DNA from: Neisseriaceae bacterium
GTDB taxonomy: Bacteria; Pseudomonadota; Gammaproteobacteria; Burkholderiales; UBA11063
Direction: 5' to 3'
Length of the DNA: 5,571 nt
NCBI GenBank assembly: GCA_947499925.1
Contig: CANMQR010000060.1
Location: forward strand, 1 to 5,571
The notes beneath the pieces are model-generated. The model did not search any database. It was given only the letters and a program-made list of their open reading frames with translations, and was not told where the DNA came from. The translations under genes and the position numbers were made by a program. Shown here piece by piece: positions 1-5,122 of this stretch; within the stretch, counting starts at the first letter, position 1, and every line of letters begins with the position of its first letter.

Positions 1-354
1 CAAGGTGCAATGATAGCGCCATATAATGTTAATGTTAATGATGATCCATTATTTGCTGAAGGATGGTTGTATAATATGACAAACACCAAAGCCTCTGGGT
101 CAGGCCGTAAGGTATTTACCAAATTTAGTTTTTTAAATGGAAATCTGTGGGTTCAGCCAGTTTATGGGAACTATAGTAGTTCGGACCCAATTTGGGATGG
201 GACTCAAGAGTATGATCTACAGTTTTTTTATGCAATACCTCAGGTGCGCGGGCTTAGTGTCTTTAGTATTTTTGCGTATCAGACAAACCCTGATATAAAC
301 CCAACTTCATCATCAAGGTTTTTGAATCAAGTATATTTATCATATACTTATTAG
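1..354 (+). CDS. Outer-membrane beta-barrel porin, OprD-like, C-terminal fragment (5' truncated)
   Basis: The reading frame is open from the first base and ends at TAG 352-354, giving the last 117 residues; the ATG at 10-12 is probably internal because the frame continues to the left edge. The visible part alternates short strands and turns as a transmembrane barrel does: a strand pair around FTKFSFLNGNLWVQPVYG, another around YDLQFFYAIPQVRGLSVFSI, and a final strand FLNQVYLSYTY. It ends in a C-terminal tyrosine with alternating aromatic and hydrophobic residues, the usual BAM recognition signal of outer-membrane proteins. The DDPLF...YNM stretch and the E-Y-D-L...V-R-G-L-S strand pair recall OprD/Occ-type substrate-specific porins, which pass small nutrients across the outer membrane. 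The family call rests on recognition of a short C-terminal piece; another 16-18-stranded porin family is possible. No cysteines are present. No GC-rich terminator follows, so readthrough into the next gene is possible. Confidence 0.6.
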   Translation, partial: QGAMIAPYNVNVNDDPLFAEGWLYNMTNTKASGSGRKVFTKFSFLNGNLWVQPVYGNYSSSDPIWDGTQEYDLQFFYAIPQVRGLSVFSIFAYQTNPDINPTSSSRFLNQVYLSYTY

Positions 355-387
355 TTGTATAAAAAACGATTTAATTATTAATTTTAG

Positions 388-393
388 TAAGGA
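388..393 (+). promoter_or_regulatory. Ribosome binding site of the secreted Cys protein gene
   Basis: TAAGGA lies 7 nt upstream of the ATG at 401, a good Shine-Dalgarno match and spacing. It supports that start and supports the short gene being real. Confidence 0.7.
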
Positions 394-400
394 TTGTTAC

Positions 401-772
401 ATGAAATTACAGATTTCATTATTTTTAACTTTTTTCTGCTCATTAAATTTTGCACACGCACAAAGTAATGTTAAGTCAGATTATATGTGCAATAAAATGA
501 TATTAAATTCAGAGCGTTCATCACAGTGGATCAATAAGAATTGCAAGGTTATCAAAGATGTTTTTGAAAAAGAAATAACTGGCAGTAATGACTCTGAATA
601 TGATCCTGAACTTGCAGCAACTGATGCAATAGATACAAATCCACCGCCTAGTATTATTTTAGAAAAAATCACCTTATCTACAGATAACAAAGCTGTTGTT
701 AAGTGTGTTTTTGGTGGGGATAAGAAAATTCAATCGTGTATATTGCTTAAAGAAGCACCAGCAACTAAATAA
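401..772 (+). CDS. Small secreted protein with four mature cysteines, function unknown
   Basis: I do not recognise this 123-residue protein. It starts with a clear Sec signal peptide: basic MK, a hydrophobic core at residues 4-17, and an A-H-A signal peptidase I site giving predicted cleavage after residue 20 before QSN. The Cys at residue 13 lies in the hydrophobic core without a lipobox, so it is not an obvious lipoprotein. The mature part, about 103 residues, has cysteines at 30, 48, 102 and 113, an even number that would allow two disulfides in the periplasm or outside. An acidic, probably flexible middle (about 59-83, rich in D, E, N and S, ending in PPP) separates two Cys pairs; the second half looks like two or three beta strands (IILEKITLS, KAVVKCVFGG, IQSCILLK). 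It follows the porin-like gene by 46 nt on the same strand with a good ribosome binding site, so the two may be cotranscribed, but no functional link can be read from sequence. Coding status is well supported by the start, signal peptide and RBS. Confidence 0.8.
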   Translation: MKLQISLFLTFFCSLNFAHAQSNVKSDYMCNKMILNSERSSQWINKNCKVIKDVFEKEITGSNDSEYDPELAATDAIDTNPPPSIILEKITLSTDNKAVVKCVFGGDKKIQSCILLKEAPATK

Positions 773-781
773 ATTCTCAAA

Positions 782-820
782 TCGTGCCATTAATAGATGT
801 ATTTGCTAAAAATGGCACGA
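782..820. terminator. Inverted repeat between convergent genes, possible bidirectional terminator
   Basis: TCGTGCCATT at 782-791 and AATGGCACGA at 811-820 are perfect 10-bp inverted arms around a 19-nt AT-rich loop. The repeat fills the 53-nt gap between the plus-strand gene ending at 772 and the minus-strand gene ending at 826, where a shared terminator is expected. A T-rich stretch (about 829-837) follows on the plus side, after roughly 8 nt; the minus side has only a short T run. The large loop and poor T tracts make it a non-classical intrinsic terminator. Confidence 0.5.
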
Positions 821-825
821 AGAGC

Positions 826-1164
826 TTATATTTTCTTCACAAATTCAGATTTTAATTTCATATTCCCAATACCATCAATTTTACAATCGATATTGTGATC
901 ACCTTCAATTAGCCGAATGTTTTTAACTTTGGTTCCAACTTTAACAACTAAAGAGCTGTTTTTCACCTTTAAATCTTTCAAAACCGAAACACTATCTCCG
1001 TCATTTAAGATATTACCTCCAGCATCTTTGACAATCAGTGTTGTATTTTCTTCTTCTGCTACTGAAGTATTCCATTCATGACCACACTCTGGGCAAATAA
1101 GAAGATTTCCATCTTCATAGGTAAATCCTGAATTACATTGTGGGCAATTTGGTAATTTAGTCAT
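826..1164 (-). CDS. yjdM: YjdM/PhnA-family zinc-ribbon protein
   Basis: This 112-residue protein matches the E. coli YjdM (formerly PhnA) family over its full length (about 111 residues). Residues 1-31 form a zinc ribbon with two CxxC knuckles, C7-P-Q-C10 and C24-P-E-C27. Residues about 42-112 form the compact beta-rich PhnA domain, with the family blocks [41 protein letters not shown] and the C-terminal [10 protein letters not shown]. The family is widespread but its role is unsettled; the old phnA name came from linkage to alkylphosphonate genes, and it should not be confused with phosphonoacetate hydrolase, which shares the name. It is probably cytoplasmic, with no signal peptide or membrane segment. 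The start is set by the match to the family N-terminus; a weak GAAAG purine stretch (minus strand, within 1171-1176) sits 6-7 nt upstream. It lies 64 nt downstream of mnmE on the same strand, so cotranscription is possible. Confidence 0.95.
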   Translation of the reverse strand: MTKLPNCPQCNSGFTYEDGNLLICPECGHEWNTSVAEEENTTLIVKDAGGNILNDGDSVSVLKDLKVKNSSLVVKVGTKVKNIRLIEGDHNIDCKIDGIGNMKLKSEFVKKI

Positions 1165-1203
1165 AATATTCTTTCATAATAATATTAGGTACATTTTTGG
1201 GGT

Positions 1204-1220
1204 AAGGACATAATGTCTTT
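1204..1220. repeat. Near-perfect dyad between mnmE and yjdM
   Basis: GACAT (1207-1211) and ATGTC (1213-1217) are mirrored around A1212, and the symmetry extends to AAGGACAT/ATGTCTTT with one G-T mismatch. It sits in the 64-nt gap upstream of yjdM. With a one-base centre it suits a dimeric regulator site better than an RNA hairpin, and no T run follows it. Chance occurrence is quite possible. Confidence 0.3.
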
Positions 1221-1228
1221 GACGAAAG

Positions 1229-2581
1229 CTACTTCCCGATGCAAAACCTGCTAAAGATTTCACCTAGTAGGTCATCAGAGCTGAATTCTCCGGTGATTTC
1301 ACTAAGACTATTATGAGCATATCTTAGTTCTTCAGCTAGGATTTCTAAATTACTCCAATCTTGAAACCCAAGGTGTATGTGTTCTACACTACGTCTTATC
1401 GCATCTAGATGACGAGTTCTAGCGATAAATATATCGCTATTATCGCTATCAAATCCAATTGTTGCCAAAATTTCAGTACGTAGGGTATCAATTCCAGTAC
1501 CTAATTTGGCAGAAATATGAATATGTGTATCTCCCAAATTTTCATTAGCAGGAGCTATAGAGTCCAAAAGATCAATCTTATTATGTACAAATATTTTGGG
1601 TATTGTTGTTGGTATAGAGCTTAGTACACTAGTATCAGCAGCATTTACACCAATAGTTGCATCAACTAATACCAAACATATATCAGCACTATTAGCGGCA
1701 TTAAATGCCCGTTCAATTCCAATTTTTTCAACTATATCAGTAGTATCTCTAATTCCTGCGGTATCGATGATATTAAAGGCAATGCCATTAATAATGATTT
1801 TTTCTTTTACAATATCCCGAGTAGTTCCAGCGATATCGGTAACTATAGCGATATCTTCATTCGCAAGAGCATTTAATAGGCTAGACTTACCTACATTAGG
1901 GCGACCAATAATTACGATATTAGCCCCATTATTAAGTAATACGCCTTGAGTTGTATTAGATAATAATTTCTTCATCGATTCTACTAAAATAGTTAATTTA
2001 TCACGTATTTTGGCGTTTGCTATAAACTCAATATCTTCTTCAGGGAAATCAAGTGTAGCTTCAACAAACATTCGTAAATCAATTAGTTGTTCATTAATAA
2101 TATTTATTTGGCGCGAAAACTCTCCATGTAGAGATTTGAGAGCTCCTTTGGCAGTTGCTTCACTCTCAGCATGAATTAAATCTATAATACTCTCAGCTTG
2201 TACTAAATCAATTTTGCCATTAAGATAAGCTCGTCTACTAAATTCACCAGCTTCAGCCATATGGCAGCCTAGCTCTAAACAGCGACGAACAATCATCTGA
2301 AGTGCGATAGGGCTACCATGTCCTTGAAGTTCAACTACATCTTCACCCGTGAAAGAGTTAGGAGACTTGAAATAAATAACTAAGCCAGAATCTAATACTT
2401 CACCTTTTAATGAATAAAATTTTGTATAAGTTGCAAGTCTTGGGGTAAAAGTTTTCTGATGCGTTAGTTGGTAAGCTACCTCAAGGGCATCAATGCCTGA
2501 AATGCGAATTATCCCAACTCCAGCATAGCCATTTGCAGTTGCAATAGCAACAATATTATGTGATTTCAATAGTCTAACCAT
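1229..2581 (-). CDS. mnmE: tRNA uridine-5-carboxymethylaminomethyl modification GTPase MnmE (TrmE)
   Basis: MnmE with MnmG builds the cmnm5 group on U34 of tRNAs reading two-codon families, using methylene-tetrahydrofolate, glycine or ammonium, FAD/NADH and K+-dependent GTP hydrolysis. From the start used here the protein has 450 residues (E. coli 454). The N-terminal folate-binding domain (about 1-118) contains AGVGIIRISG and GEFSRRAYLNGKIDLVQAE; a helical domain follows and resumes at the C-terminus. The inserted G domain has every motif: P-loop GRPNVGKSS at 226-234 with the K+-ligand Asn, GTTRD at 252-256, DTAG at 273-276, the catalytic Glu at 285 (in VEKIGIERA), NKID at 334-337 and SAK at 357-359. 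The C-terminus is the signature FCIGK with its conserved Cys. An in-frame ATG at 2614 would add 11 residues that do not resemble the family N-terminus and overlap promoter-like elements, so 2581 is preferred; a TTG at 2569 is also possible. None has a strong Shine-Dalgarno. The first loop reads NGYAGVG where PGRGGVG is usual. Confidence 0.96.
   Translation of the reverse strand: MVRLLKSHNIVAIATANGYAGVGIIRISGIDALEVAYQLTHQKTFTPRLATYTKFYSLKGEVLDSGLVIYFKSPNSFTGEDVVELQGHGSPIALQMIVRRCLELGCHMAEAGEFSRRAYLNGKIDLVQAESIIDLIHAESEATAKGALKSLHGEFSRQINIINEQLIDLRMFVEATLDFPEEDIEFIANAKIRDKLTILVESMKKLLSNTTQGVLLNNGANIVIIGRPNVGKSSLLNALANEDIAIVTDIAGTTRDIVKEKIIINGIAFNIIDTAGIRDTTDIVEKIGIERAFNAANSADICLVLVDATIGVNAADTSVLSSIPTTIPKIFVHNKIDLLDSIAPANENLGDTHIHISAKLGTGIDTLRTEILATIGFDSDNSDIFIARTRHLDAIRRSVEHIHLGFQDWSNLEILAEELRYAHNSLSEITGEFSSDDLLGEIFSRFCIGK
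1420..1448. repeat. Cluster of three TAGCGATA/TATCGCTA octamers
   Basis: TAGCGATA at 1420-1427 and TATCGCTA at 1432-1439 form a perfect 8-bp inverted repeat around a 4-nt centre; a further TATCGCTA follows at 1441-1448. A fourth copy, TAGCGATA, occurs at 1846-1853, also inside mnmE. In the mnmE transcript the first pair could form a tetraloop hairpin near the 3' end of the coding region. Confidence 0.5.
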
Positions 2582-2589
2582 CCAATTTT

Positions 2590-2598
2590 TGATATAAT
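2590..2598 (+). promoter_or_regulatory. Extended -10 promoter element directed at lptD
   Basis: TGATATAAT is a perfect extended -10 (TG-n-TATAAT, hexamer at 2593-2598). The hexamer 17 nt upstream (TAGTCT, 2570-2575) is a poor -35, which an extended -10 can tolerate. Transcription would begin near 2605 and give lptD a leader of about 80 nt. The element lies just upstream of the preferred mnmE start. Such motifs arise by chance in AT-rich DNA, so position adds most of the weight. Confidence 0.5.
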
Positions 2599-2604
2599 AT
2601 AGGG

Positions 2605-2613
2605 ATTTTAGCA
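2605..2613 (-). promoter_or_regulatory. Extended -10 promoter element directed at mnmE
   Basis: Read on the minus strand this is TGCTAAAAT, an extended -10 with hexamer TAAAAT (2605-2610). No good -35 is seen at 17-18 nt. Initiation would fall near 2598, leaving a leader of about 17 nt before the ATG at 2581 and excluding the ATG at 2614 from the mRNA. It lies back to back with the lptD-directed element, so the two polymerases would compete for the same DNA. Confidence 0.4.
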
Positions 2614-2641
2614 TAACTTTGAGTATTTAAATAAAATCCAC

Positions 2642-2651
2642 ACAATATTGT
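2642..2651. repeat. Perfect 10-bp palindrome in the lptD leader region
   Basis: ACAATATTGT is its own reverse complement and lies in the mnmE-lptD intergenic region, downstream of the proposed lptD start point. It could be a regulator half-site pair, but a 10-bp AT-rich palindrome is weak evidence alone. Confidence 0.25.
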
Positions 2652-2685
2652 AGTCCTAAAATAATTTATATTGGTAAAATAATTA

Positions 2686-5109
2686 ATGATTCATTTGCGT
2701 AAGTATTTAAGATTGTTATTAGCTCTTATCAGCTTTAGCTCTATCTCTTATTTAGCGTATGGAGAAAATGATAATACCTTTCAATCTCTAGATTCTTTAG
2801 TTCCAAGTAATACTCCAAATTATCCATCTTGTGATGTGCGTGATTATTATTGGTATCAAAAATCAGGCCCCGATACGGTAGCTGGTACTAGAGTACCAGA
2901 GTCAACATCTATGATTATGAAGGCTGATAGTATAACTGGGCAAAAAGGTGGTACTAGCTTTGCTAGTGGGCGAGTAGAAGCCTATCGAGGTGGAGATACT
3001 ATCAATTCAGACTGGCTATCTTTTGATGAACCAACCAAACACACAGTTGCTGGTGGTAATGTTGTTTTAACTAAAGAATATAGCGTTATCGAAGGTAAGT
3101 GGATTGATTATTATATGGACTTAAATACTGGGGTAATTAAAGAAGCAACCCTAAAGGATAGTCAAGATGATATGTACGCAAATGGTGATTCTATTCGCTT
3201 AATAAATAAAAAACAGTTGCAAGTTAATAATGGCTTCCTAACTACATGTGATCCAAATGATCCAGCATGGCATATAACTTCAGATTCGGCAACTTTTGAT
3301 TATCAAGATGCACAAGGTAATGCTAGAAATGCCAAACTTTATGTAGAATCAACCCAGATAGCATCATTCCCTTACTTTCAGTTTCCGCTTGGAATGAGAA
3401 AATCTGGGTTTCTAGCTCCAGAATTTGGGGTTATGAATAGTCAGTTTGCAAATGGTACGACTGATAATTCGGTATTTGTCGGCTTACCTTATTATTGGAA
3501 TATGGCACCAAACTATGATATGACAATAGAGGGTAAATTCTACACCGCAGATGGGTTTATGCTAACAGATCAGTTTCGTTATCAAAACACTAATGGTAGT
3601 GGTATTTTATATACCGAACAGGTGCCAGAAGATATGACAACAGGTGAATATCGATACTATAATCATTTTATTGATGATCATACACTTTTTCCGAATTTTC
3701 ATGTAGGTTATAACTATAATAAAGTATCAGATGATAACTATTTTGTTAATTTTGGAAATTTCAATTCTACAGTTGACAATATAAACTTAAATCAATCTAT
3801 ATATGCTAATTACACTCCCAACTGGGGAGTGTTTGGTATCAAAATGCAAAGCTATCAAACACTGCAGCCAATTAATCAGCCAACTGTATCGCCAATTTAT
3901 GCGGTTGCACCACAAGTTAATCTTGATGTAAAACCTCAGCCGATACTATCAGATAGTGGTGGCTTAATGATGGGTTTGCATAGCCAATATAGTGATTTTA
4001 CGAGTGCTCAGTTGCAAACGGGTACCAGAAGTGTAATTTACCCAAGCCTAACCTTGCCAATGCAGAATCAATGGGGATTTGTTACTCCTAAATTTGGCTG
4101 GAATTATACTAATTATCAACTTTCTTCATATCCAGGAGTGCAAAATGCCCCCTCAACAGTTGATCGTAATGTCCCAATTAGTTCAATAGATAGTGGTTTA
4201 GTTTTTGAACGCCCATTTAATTTGGGCAGTAGCTCCTATGCTCAGACATTAGAACCGCGTCTTTATTACCTATATATTCCAGAAGTGAATCAAAATAATT
4301 TACCAGTATTTGATACGGCACCAGCTACTTATAATATAAGCCAATTATTTAGTGAAAATAGATTTATTGGAGATGATAGAATAAATATGGCCAATGATAT
4401 TACGGTTGGTCTGAATTCTAAACTGATAAATGATAATACCGGCGTGGAATTCTCAAACTGGGGCTTAGGTTACCGTTATTTTCTGACAACTGAAAATAAT
4501 TTTATTTATGGAAATACTACTCAAAATGCACAGTTATTTTTACCACAGCCAAATGTGATTGCTGAGTTAGGCAATAAATGGTCACCAAGTTTAAATTCGA
4601 ATTTAAACTTTCAGTATAGTACGGTTTATCAGACTGTCGATGCTTATAACGCAGCATTGAGATATAATCCAGAACCGTATAAGGTATTAAATGCTCGCTT
4701 TTCTTACCAATATCAACAGCCTTTATTATATTATGCTTATACTCCTGGGCAGTTATTCCAGCCAGTTACTTATGAAAACCAATACGCACTTGATTTATCT
4801 GGGCAGTGGCCAATATTTGGCAAACGTTGGTTAGTTGATGGACGGGCTAATTATGATTTCACCGCTGGAACAATACTAAATTTATTAAGTGGATTAGAAT
4901 ATAATGCTGGATGTTGGAATATGAAAATGTTGTACGAAAACTATATTACCAATGTTACACAAAGAACAAATGCGTATTTTTTACAATTCCAATTAAAAGG
5001 TTTGGCAGATCTAGGGTCTGACCCAACTAGTGATTTACGTTTGAACATTCCAGGGTATATGCCAGTTAATAATACTCCTGGATTTACACCAATTACCAAT
5101 ATTCATTAG
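2686..5109 (+). CDS. lptD: LPS-assembly protein LptD (OstA/Imp), outer-membrane translocon
   Basis: LptD forms, with the lipoprotein LptE, the plug-and-barrel complex that receives LPS from the LptA bridge and inserts it into the outer leaflet. The 807 residues compare with 784 in E. coli. A signal peptide covers residues 1-26 (basic IHLRKYLR, hydrophobic core, cleavage near LAYG|EN). The periplasmic beta-jellyroll (OstA/LptA-like) spans about 70-225, with repeating SGRVEAYRGG, AGGNVVLTK and YANGDSIRL blocks. The barrel entrance carries family signatures FPLGMRKSGFLAPEFG (about 233-248) and LPYYWNMAPNYDMT (267-280); the 26-strand barrel fills about 240-770, ending near FLQFQLKGL and IPGYM. 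Cysteines are C49, C188 and C743, one fewer than the four E. coli uses for its two N- to C-terminal disulfides. The ATG is fixed by an in-frame stop at 2680-2682 just upstream; no clear Shine-Dalgarno is seen. surA follows 13 nt downstream, an operon order common in gamma- and betaproteobacteria. Confidence 0.98.
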   Translation: MIHLRKYLRLLLALISFSSISYLAYGENDNTFQSLDSLVPSNTPNYPSCDVRDYYWYQKSGPDTVAGTRVPESTSMIMKADSITGQKGGTSFASGRVEAYRGGDTINSDWLSFDEPTKHTVAGGNVVLTKEYSVIEGKWIDYYMDLNTGVIKEATLKDSQDDMYANGDSIRLINKKQLQVNNGFLTTCDPNDPAWHITSDSATFDYQDAQGNARNAKLYVESTQIASFPYFQFPLGMRKSGFLAPEFGVMNSQFANGTTDNSVFVGLPYYWNMAPNYDMTIEGKFYTADGFMLTDQFRYQNTNGSGILYTEQVPEDMTTGEYRYYNHFIDDHTLFPNFHVGYNYNKVSDDNYFVNFGNFNSTVDNINLNQSIYANYTPNWGVFGIKMQSYQTLQPINQPTVSPIYAVAPQVNLDVKPQPILSDSGGLMMGLHSQYSDFTSAQLQTGTRSVIYPSLTLPMQNQWGFVTPKFGWNYTNYQLSSYPGVQNAPSTVDRNVPISSIDSGLVFERPFNLGSSSYAQTLEPRLYYLYIPEVNQNNLPVFDTAPATYNISQLFSENRFIGDDRINMANDITVGLNSKLINDNTGVEFSNWGLGYRYFLTTENNFIYGNTTQNAQLFLPQPNVIAELGNKWSPSLNSNLNFQYSTVYQTVDAYNAALRYNPEPYKVLNARFSYQYQQPLLYYAYTPGQLFQPVTYENQYALDLSGQWPIFGKRWLVDGRANYDFTAGTILNLLSGLEYNAGCWNMKMLYENYITNVTQRTNAYFLQFQLKGLADLGSDPTSDLRLNIPGYMPVNNTPGFTPITNIH
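2882..2899. repeat. Inverted repeat in the 5' part of lptD
   Basis: CTGGTACT (2882-2889) and AGTACCAG (2892-2899) are perfect 8-bp arms around a 2-bp centre, inside codons for residues about 66-72 of LptD. In RNA it could form a 6-bp stem with a 6-nt loop. Confidence 0.4.
3812..3832. repeat. GC-rich hairpin-forming inverted repeat inside lptD
   Basis: ACACTCCC (3812-3819) and GGGAGTGT (3825-3832) are perfect 8-bp arms with the 5-nt loop AACTG, encoding the YTPNWGVFG turn of the barrel. It is a stable stem for such AT-rich DNA. Only three T residues follow, so it is not a standard intrinsic terminator. Confidence 0.45.
4587..4610. repeat. Perfect 24-bp palindrome inside lptD
   Basis: The left half AAGTTTAAATTC (4587-4598) is followed directly by its exact reverse complement GAATTTAAACTT (4599-4610), with no spacer and no mismatch; symmetry stops at C4586/T4611. 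It encodes the S-L-N-S-N-L-N-F strand of the LptD barrel at residues 635-642. Confidence 0.85.
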
Positions 5110-5112
5110 GAA
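5107..5112 (+). promoter_or_regulatory. Ribosome binding site of surA, overlapping the lptD stop codon
   Basis: TAGGAA includes the lptD stop TAG and the AGGA core (5108-5111), 11 nt before the surA ATG at 5123. The overlap suggests that ribosomes finishing lptD help initiate surA, keeping the two products coupled. Confidence 0.6.
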
Positions 5113-5122
5113 CTATATTTAG

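Noticed and set aside
24..40. Short AATGTT tandem repeat
   Set aside because: Only about two and a half units, encoding VNVND within the porin fragment; too short to call a functional repeat.
355..384. Promoter for the secreted protein (TTGTAT, then TTAATT)
   Set aside because: Each hexamer matches only three of six consensus bases, expected by chance in AT-rich DNA.
481..690. Minus-strand open frame of 69 codons
   Set aside because: It lies wholly inside the plus-strand secreted-protein gene, which has a good RBS and signal peptide. The reverse frame has no recognisable domain or ribosome binding site.
1596..1949. Plus-strand open frame of 117 codons
   Set aside because: It is antisense to the G domain of mnmE, and its hydrophobic composition is what the reverse complement of that conserved region gives.
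2582..2614. N-terminal 11-residue extension of MnmE from the ATG at 2614
   Set aside because: Unlike the family N-terminus, no good ribosome binding site, and overlapping promoter-like elements; kept only as an alternative start.
2615..2660. Possible sigma-E promoter upstream of lptD (AACTTT at 2615-2620, TCCTAA at 2654-2659)
   Set aside because: Sigma-E control of lptD-surA is known in E. coli, but these two boxes are about 33 nt apart, far beyond the usual spacing of about 16 nt.
4211..4227. GCCCA/TGGGC inverted repeat in lptD, and a similar GCCAA/TTGGC pair at 4809-4821
   Set aside because: Five-base arms are common by chance in a gene of this length.
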